NCBI RefSeq assembly: GCF_024606225.1
Contig: NZ_JAGRPU010000015.1
Span: 62,001-126,000 of the forward strand
Origin: Endozoicomonas sp. ISHI1
GTDB taxonomy: Bacteria > Pseudomonadota > Gammaproteobacteria > Pseudomonadales > Endozoicomonadaceae
Direction: 5' to 3'
Length of the DNA: 64,000 bases
Below the pieces are notes generated by a model. That model was not told the origin of the DNA. It ran no database searches and worked only from the letters and a program-made list of their open reading frames with translations. Positions within the stretch are counted from its first letter, which is position 1; the number at the start of each line of letters is the position of its first letter. Positions 58,569 to 64,000 of this stretch are shown piece after piece. The position numbers and the translations under genes are program-made.

Positions 58569-61500
58569 ATGAATCTTTCAGGGAGCCCATCTTTTCCTCC
58601 TGTTGGTCAAAATCCGCAAGATGCCCAGGAGGTTCCTCCCTTCCAAAAGGATCACTCCGGCTACCCAACAGCTCAATCCTGGGGCAAATACCTTGTTAAA
58701 GAAGTTTTGCAGGGGCGTGAACAAGACGGCTTACCCGTCAGAAATATGTCTGATCCTTCTGCTGTTACACAATCCCCTATGGAATGGTCTTCTGTACAAG
58801 CTTACCCCGCTTCCACACATGACTTACCACAAGGCAATCTTGGTCATGAATTAAAAGAGTTCCTGAAGAGGTTTGCCGTGTGCATGGACAAGCAGAAACC
58901 ATTGCCGGTCAGCGACTATAAAGCATTTATCAAATACTTCGGGAAGCTACCGCCCGATGCTGACCCTGATCAGCTTGATTCTGAAGATTACCTTCTGAAA
59001 ATTAAAGAAAATCCTTATTATATAGAGCAGGTACCCCAGGAAAAGTTAACACCCGATTTGTGTGTGCAGGCATGCACGAAATTTCATTATGGGAATTTGC
59101 AGTATGTACCTGAAAGGATTAAGACCGATGAATTCTATCGGGCTCTGGCACTTGAGGAATGTGATGCGCTTAGCTATGTGCCTGAGAAGATAAAAAGACA
59201 ATGGCTGTATGATGGTTTTTTTGACTTGCTGTTTGAAAAATATGATGACGTTATTCAGGACATTCCCCGCGAAGCAAAAACTGATGCCCGTTTTGAAATA
59301 GCCTGCAGAAAATCGCCCACTGCGCTGAGCAGTTACCCGAAAAATAAACCTGTTAGTGATCACCTGTTAACCATTGCAATCGAACGTTTCGGGTCCCTGC
59401 AGTATTATCCGGACCATAAAAAAACAGAAGAACTTTGTGAATTAGCCTGTCGACGCAATGGGTTAGCATTAAAGTACGTTCCTGAAAAACTGAAAACTGC
59501 AGCATTATGCCAAATGGCCGTTGATAATGATGCCGACGCCTTCGAATTCATCCCGGAAGCAGTCAAAACATTCGAAATGTATCTGGCAGCCTCTAAAAGT
59601 GGCCGCGCGTGTAAGAAGCTTCCCGAATGTCTAACACAAGCACAACAAACGGAAATATATCGCACTGCCTGTACTTGTGGCATAACAGTATTGGATGATA
59701 TTCCAGAGCAGTTTATTACTGAAGAATTCCTCAAGTCAGTCTTTACCAACAAGGAACATGTAAACACCCCTCTTGCCTGTGCCGCACACATTAACCTTTC
59801 ACGATTTGTCGAAGATGATAAAGCGTTTGAGCTGTATTCTTTAGCCCTGAGCCTGTCACCCGATGCGCTGGAGTTTGTGCCCAAATACATAAGAAAGGGG
59901 GCAATCCTTCATGAGGCATTAAAACATGATGTGTCGGTATTGAAATATGTTCCCGTGGAAAACCTGAATTTGACTGAGTGCTGCCTGAAAGCATCAGTTA
60001 CAAAAGAGATGATGGATACAGTGGATGCAAACATAGAAGAATGGCAGATAAGATTAATAAAGCTTAACAAAATGCCTTATGTACCAACCAACGTTCAGTT
60101 GATGTTTTTGTCGAATACGCATTCGACGCTGGAAGAAAAACTCAGGTTAATTGAATCATTAGATGCTCCGGGTTACACCTTCCCGGAACAGGTATTAGCG
60201 GCACCACTGGTTTGTCATAAGTCTCCTTTGCAATTCAGGTGTACCAATCTGTTTTTGTTACCTCTGATTTCAACTGCTCACAAGGTCACCGGATTTGCGC
60301 TGCCCAAAGCCGCTGATGGTGAGAGCATCAACCGATACATTGCCAGGAATATGCCTTCATCGTTTGGGCTGCATGATATACCTGAAGAACTGTGTCCGGC
60401 AAACGACTCAGCAGTCCGGATTGTCGGTGGACGGACAATTCAATGTCTGAAGGTCGGTGGCCAGGCCACATATTTTAAATTCCAGAGAGCCGGGGAACCC
60501 CTTGAAACATTGGCCAGGGAGGGGCTGCTTTATCAATTCATCGCTACTACCCCAAGGCTGGCATTCAAGAGCGAGTTGCCAAAGTGCCAGGCTTTTATGC
60601 AACTCCCCCTGCGCGAAGGTCTGCGGTGTTTGATTAGCCAGTTTGATGATCGTGTGGAGATGACCGAAAGACACGGCCAGCAGTATATCAATGTCTTTTC
60701 CTATACAGCACCTGCCGCCTATGCCCGGTATGCCCATTCGCCAGAAGCAGAAAGTGACTGCCCCCGGGAGCGCCCGGAGCAGGGCATCCTTAAGGCCTGT
60801 CACGATGCCGGTTACATGACCAGCATGGGGCTGGTGCCGACCAGTATGCTGCAGTGCCTGCATGATACTGATCGCGGTCGGGGCTGGGTCGCCTTGCATG
60901 CGGCCATGAATCTAATGCATGACAATATTCACCCTGGCAAATTAGCGGCGTGGAATACTCTTGCGACCGATAAGATTGATTTTGGGCACTGTGGCATGCG
61001 TGACTTGGGTGATTATGAAACCTTTGGCGATATCCAGAACTGTTTACGGCAGAAAGACACCCTCAATCACTGTTATCCGCCCATAGTTTCTCAGCGTGTT
61101 GCCCTGGCCAATAGTATTTGTGAGATCATAGTATCGGCGATTCTGGTGCGGTCACGTTTACGCCAAAGGGATGATGGTTATCACTACAAAAACCCTAAGG
61201 CACTTAAGGAAACGGCCACATTTATTGAATCAGCCTGCAATCAATTCCTGTCGGGACTGATGCCTCTGCCTGCCACACTCAATCACCTCCAATCCTTACT
61301 GGGTCGGGAAGATCAGGAGTACCGGGAATGGCTTGGCCGGGTAGCGCAGGAGGTGCTCTACTGGACGGCACTACAGCCTTGTGAGTCAGGCTTTGATCAG
61401 CTCACCGGGAGTGAATATGACCAGGCCGACTGCTACCTGAATCATGTAAAAAATAATAAACGCCTCAGTGAAACACTCTATCCATATGGTGCTGGCAAGC

Positions 61501-61649
61501 GTCTAAGCGAGAAAAATTTTTTAAATATGAATGATCAGTTAAATCTTGGAGCCTATAACTCCACATTTCCACTGATTTCGTTAATGAACGGGCTGACCAG
61601 AATGTGTACTGGTGTATTGGAGCAGCTGAACCATTCAGGCAGGCGTTGA
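58569..61649 (+). CDS. DUF4116-repeat protein with kinase-like C-terminal domain
   Basis: 1,026 residues. A Pro-rich start is followed at about 130-460 by ten or so DUF4116-type helical repeats (YVPERIKTDEFYRALALEEC, ALSYVPEKIK). The C-terminal half has a kinase-like motif set: Lys637 in TYFKFQRAG, Glu651 in LAREGLLYQF, a catalytic-loop-like HDNIHPGK at 784-791, and DFG at 804-806 in KIDFGHCG. The spacing fits a protein-kinase/APH fold. The HDN order and Lys791 in place of Asn differ from active enzymes, so it may be a pseudokinase. No signal peptide. DUF4116 proteins are known mainly from Legionella and other host-associated bacteria; a host-directed role is inferred. Confidence 0.7.
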   Translation: MNLSGSPSFPPVGQNPQDAQEVPPFQKDHSGYPTAQSWGKYLVKEVLQGREQDGLPVRNMSDPSAVTQSPMEWSSVQAYPASTHDLPQGNLGHELKEFLKRFAVCMDKQKPLPVSDYKAFIKYFGKLPPDADPDQLDSEDYLLKIKENPYYIEQVPQEKLTPDLCVQACTKFHYGNLQYVPERIKTDEFYRALALEECDALSYVPEKIKRQWLYDGFFDLLFEKYDDVIQDIPREAKTDARFEIACRKSPTALSSYPKNKPVSDHLLTIAIERFGSLQYYPDHKKTEELCELACRRNGLALKYVPEKLKTAALCQMAVDNDADAFEFIPEAVKTFEMYLAASKSGRACKKLPECLTQAQQTEIYRTACTCGITVLDDIPEQFITEEFLKSVFTNKEHVNTPLACAAHINLSRFVEDDKAFELYSLALSLSPDALEFVPKYIRKGAILHEALKHDVSVLKYVPVENLNLTECCLKASVTKEMMDTVDANIEEWQIRLIKLNKMPYVPTNVQLMFLSNTHSTLEEKLRLIESLDAPGYTFPEQVLAAPLVCHKSPLQFRCTNLFLLPLISTAHKVTGFALPKAADGESINRYIARNMPSSFGLHDIPEELCPANDSAVRIVGGRTIQCLKVGGQATYFKFQRAGEPLETLAREGLLYQFIATTPRLAFKSELPKCQAFMQLPLREGLRCLISQFDDRVEMTERHGQQYINVFSYTAPAAYARYAHSPEAESDCPRERPEQGILKACHDAGYMTSMGLVPTSMLQCLHDTDRGRGWVALHAAMNLMHDNIHPGKLAAWNTLATDKIDFGHCGMRDLGDYETFGDIQNCLRQKDTLNHCYPPIVSQRVALANSICEIIVSAILVRSRLRQRDDGYHYKNPKALKETATFIESACNQFLSGLMPLPATLNHLQSLLGREDQEYREWLGRVAQEVLYWTALQPCESGFDQLTGSEYDQADCYLNHVKNNKRLSETLYPYGAGKRLSEKNFLNMNDQLNLGAYNSTFPLISLMNGLTRMCTGVLEQLNHSGRR

Positions 61650-61753
61650 AATCATGAACCGGGCAACCTGCCTGAACCAGAAATGACCCACAGATTTGAC
61701 TGACAAGGCATTTTTCAATTTGTCACTTCTTTTCTAACTCTCCAGAAAAAGGA

Positions 61754-63121
61754 TCATCTCATAGTGACGAACTCTTCTGCAGAGGTTGGATGGATAGCCA
61801 CTGTGTTATCAAAGTCTGCTTTGGTTGCACCCATTTTTAGCGCCACTGCAAAACCCTGCAGCATTTCGTCGGAGCCGTGACCTATGCTGTGAATACCAAC
61901 AATCTTCTCTTCTTTACCCACGGTAACCAGCTTCATGCGACTTGGCTGACGGTGACTGGTCAGCGCACTGTACATGGCAGTAAAGCCACTGGTGTAAACC
62001 TTAACGTTTTCCTCGCCATGACGTTCAATGGCTTCGCTCTCGCTCAGACCCACTGTGCCAATCGTAGGGTGACTGAAGACGACAGTCGCAACATTGTCGT
62101 AGTTCAGGTGCTCTTCCGGTTTATTGTTAAAAAGTCTCTCTGACAGACGACGTCCGGCAGCAACCGCAACAGGAGTCAGTTCGATCTTGCCAATGTTGTC
62201 GCCTACCGCATAAATACCCGATACATTGGTGTTCTGGAACTTATCCACAGGAATGTAGCCGCGTTCGTTGGTTTCTACGCCTGCTGCTTCCAGATTGATG
62301 GAGTGGGTGTGTGGCTTACGACCTGCAGCCCAGATAACGGTATCAACTGTCAGACTGTTACCATTTTCCAGATGAATAGTCAGGCTGCCATCACTTTCTT
62401 TGGTGATCTTTTCGGGCACAGAGTGAGTGTGAAGGGTCGGACCTTCAGCTTCCATAATCTCAACCAGAGTATCGGAGAGCATGTCGTCGAAGCTGCGCAG
62501 TGGTTTGTGTCTGCGAACCAACAGATGGGTTTCACTACCCAGGGCATGAAGAACACCCGCCAGCTCAACCGCAATATACCCTGCACCCAGAACCGCAACA
62601 CGCTCAGGGCGCTCGGTGAGTTCAAAAAAGCCATCAGAATCAATGCCGTATTCTGCACCAGGAATCGATGGGATAGCAGGCTCACCACCGGTAGCGATGG
62701 TAATGTGATCAGCTGTGAAGAGAACACCGTCCACTTCAACGGTTCTGGCATCCACAAAACGACCGTAACCTTTTATGACGGTGACTTTGTTATTACCCAG
62801 TACACGGTCATAGGACTGGTGAATACGGCCTATATAGGCCTCACGGCTTTCGACCAGTTTGCTCCAGCTGAAGTTTTTCAGGATTTCCTCACGGTTCAGG
62901 TCAAAGCCGTAATCGGGGCCATAGTGAATGGCATCGGAAATCTGTCCTGCAAACCACATGGCTTTCTTGGGGACGCAGCCAACGTTTACACAGGTACCGC
63001 CGAGGTGTTTGGCTTCAATAAGGCCAACTTTTGCGCCGTGCATGGCAGCACGATTGGCAGTACCGATGCCGCCGCTACCGCCACCAATGACCAGGTAGTC
63101 AAAATGGTTATCTGTAGTCAT
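61754..63121 (-). CDS. gor: Glutathione-disulfide reductase
   Basis: 455 residues from ATG 63121, with CAGGAAAA upstream. FAD site [19 protein letters not shown], redox-active cysteine pair [18 protein letters not shown] site [19 protein letters not shown] with the Arg-containing LVRRHKP, and the C-terminal His-Glu catalytic pair in [13 protein letters not shown]. Homodimeric cytoplasmic flavoenzyme reducing GSSG with NADPH. Convergent with the DUF4116 gene. No OxyR-type site was identified. Confidence 0.95.
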   Translation of the reverse strand: MTTDNHFDYLVIGGGSGGIGTANRAAMHGAKVGLIEAKHLGGTCVNVGCVPKKAMWFAGQISDAIHYGPDYGFDLNREEILKNFSWSKLVESREAYIGRIHQSYDRVLGNNKVTVIKGYGRFVDARTVEVDGVLFTADHITIATGGEPAIPSIPGAEYGIDSDGFFELTERPERVAVLGAGYIAVELAGVLHALGSETHLLVRRHKPLRSFDDMLSDTLVEIMEAEGPTLHTHSVPEKITKESDGSLTIHLENGNSLTVDTVIWAAGRKPHTHSINLEAAGVETNERGYIPVDKFQNTNVSGIYAVGDNIGKIELTPVAVAAGRRLSERLFNNKPEEHLNYDNVATVVFSHPTIGTVGLSESEAIERHGEENVKVYTSGFTAMYSALTSHRQPSRMKLVTVGKEEKIVGIHSIGHGSDEMLQGFAVALKMGATKADFDNTVAIHPTSAEEFVTMR

Positions 63122-63496
63122 GATTTTTCCTGATGAATTTGAAGTGAAGTTAAAAGACACTATATGGGCAATCTCAGGAATTTAAATCTCTGAGGGTCTA
63201 ACTCTCTGTTGAATGGGGCGCTCTGAGCTTATGAAAGTTTGTAAACGTTACTTCAATATCCCACTGTTACGCGACAACTTCCCAAAGGTAACACATTAAG
63301 GTTGTACGAAAGTACCTAAAAACATGTATCTATATGTCGGGTTGTACGTATGCCAAGGGCTGTATCCATTTTTCAAAAAACTGGCACGCCGATTGTATAT
63401 TTAGGGTCGAAAGCAAGAAAATCTGCCGAAAATAAAAATAATAACGAGGCAGGTGAACCGACAGATAATAACAATAATAAAAGTCGGTGACCGTAC

Positions 63497-63647
63497 AAGC
63501 GGATTGGTTTACAGGATGTTTTTTTGTGGTGTAGCAACCAACAGGGAAACCGGAGCTGAGAAGAATTGCAAAAGCAACGCAAGCATCCGGGTATACATGG
63601 AAGGATAATAAAGCAATTATCCACACAGCCCGTAAACCAATCCGCTT
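63497..63647. repeat. 151-bp unit bounded by 16-bp perfect inverted repeats
   Basis: AAGCGGATTGGTTTAC at 63497-63512 is exactly complementary to GTAAACCAATCCGCTT at 63632-63647, with one mismatch before the similarity extends further. T-rich sequence follows the right arm. Could be a small mobile element or a long-range RNA hairpin. No second copy in the window. Confidence 0.7.
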
Positions 63648-63840
63648 ATTTTTATGTTCAATAGCACTCCGCTGAAACTCTCATTCCTTCGTCATCTTAT
63701 CTCCGACCGGCAACTGCTATGTACACGTTGCTGCATGCTCTGAATTTCTGACGCCGTAAGCGGGTTTGTTGATTAGGATCATTAGAGCAGTATGACTGGC
63801 TGAACTTTGAGGTAAGGATGGGTGCGTCAGGGCGGAGGGA

Positions 63841-63866
63841 GGAGCGTAGCCGAAAAGCTACGCTCC
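63841..63866. terminator. Hairpin downstream of the partial gene
   Basis: Ten-bp perfect stem GGAGCGTAGC/GCTACGCTCC with a six-base loop, 22 bases beyond the stop of the minus-strand gene at the window edge. Confidence 0.6.
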
Positions 63867-63888
63867 GTCATGATTAGTCAGTCATCAA

Positions 63889-64000
63889 TCAGACAGTCCG
63901 GGCCTGCTGCTCACCGATGTGGTGGAAGTCGATGTTTTCATCGCTTTCACCGGCTTCAAGATCGTTATAAACCTTTAGATCCATCTCGCCTTCGCTCTTG
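63889..64000 (-). CDS. 3' end of an unidentified gene (partial)
   Basis: Only the last 37 codons are in the window: EGEMDLKVYNDLEAGESDEN, then IDFHHIGEQQARTV and TGA. The tail is acidic and hydrophilic. A hairpin follows the stop. The family cannot be determined from this end. Confidence 0.7.
   Translation of the reverse strand, partial: KSEGEMDLKVYNDLEAGESDENIDFHHIGEQQARTV

Larger units (their letters stand above)
63122..63888. other. Region upstream of gor with an inverted repeat
   Basis: About 770 bp without a firm gene. Plus-strand frame 63350-63490 (46 codons, MPRAVSIFQKTGTPIVYLGS then an Asn-rich tail) is a possible small ORF with no clear ribosome site. The gor promoter must lie near 63130-63250. 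Confidence 0.35.

Noticed and set aside
62303-63133. 276-codon plus-strand frame over gor
   Set aside because: Antisense shadow; gor has complete FAD, disulfide and NADPH motifs.

Overview
The window looks like a chromosome segment of a marine, host-associated gammaproteobacterium, most likely Endozoicomonas or a close relative in the Oceanospirillales. The basis is a gammaproteobacterial housekeeping set (glnK-amtB, ubiK, complete gspC-N, sbcDC, pntAB, aceA, gor, nagB) interleaved with eukaryote-like proteins: two F-box/WD40 paralogs, an exported protein carrying a ubiquitin-like domain, and a DUF4116-repeat protein with a kinase-like C-terminus. The genus assignment is inference; no rRNA or tRNA gene is visible.

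Layout. 1-2.2 kb: nitrogen regulation, glnK then amtB on the minus strand behind a sigma-54-type promoter, with a 161-bp hairpin MITE between them. 2.3-4.5 kb: outer-membrane-type protein and serine hydrolase. 4.6-6.3 kb: ubiK and a two-gene exported-protein operon. 6.4-9.9 kb: tandemly duplicated F-box/WD40 genes. 10.1-14.2 kb: sigZ, a Cys-tailed glutathione transferase, a methyltransferase and ggt. 14.27-14.64 kb: a strongly structured non-coding stretch. 15.0-19.9 kb: a glucosylglycerate module, with a GH13 phosphorylase divergent from galU, a HAD phosphatase and gpgS. 20-24.6 kb: a copper module with two CueR-type promoters, a DUF411 protein, cueR and copA. 24.8-25.7 kb: an AlbA_2-type pseudogene hit by the second MITE copy. 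25.8-26.3 kb: pagL. 26.9-38.4 kb: complete type II secretion operon gspCDEFGHIJKLMN.

38.4-44.4 kb is an accessory island of broken mobile and defence genes (IS5-type transposase remnant, DUF4143 ATPase, two helicase fragments, an in-frame resolvase/AAA-ATPase chimera). It ends in the 888-codon gene whose product contains a domain with about 40 of 76 residues identical to eukaryotic ubiquitin. 44.8-50.3 kb: small membrane protein and sbcDC. 50.5-64 kb: nagB, a secreted Pro-Glu-Asn repeat protein, pntAB, aceA, the DUF4116/kinase-like gene, gor, and the 3' end of an unidentified gene.

How the parts fit. The solute module can make glucosylglycerate (GalU, GpgS, phosphatase) and recover it (phosphorylase). 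The copper module shows 19-bp-spaced MerR-type promoters in front of both of its halves. The type II secretion system is a possible export route for periplasmic proteins, including the signal-peptide-bearing ubiquitin-like protein. The most unusual theme is ubiquitin-pathway mimicry: F-box proteins (substrate-receptor-like) and a ubiquitin-like domain lie in the same 64 kb, which suggests interaction with a eukaryotic host.
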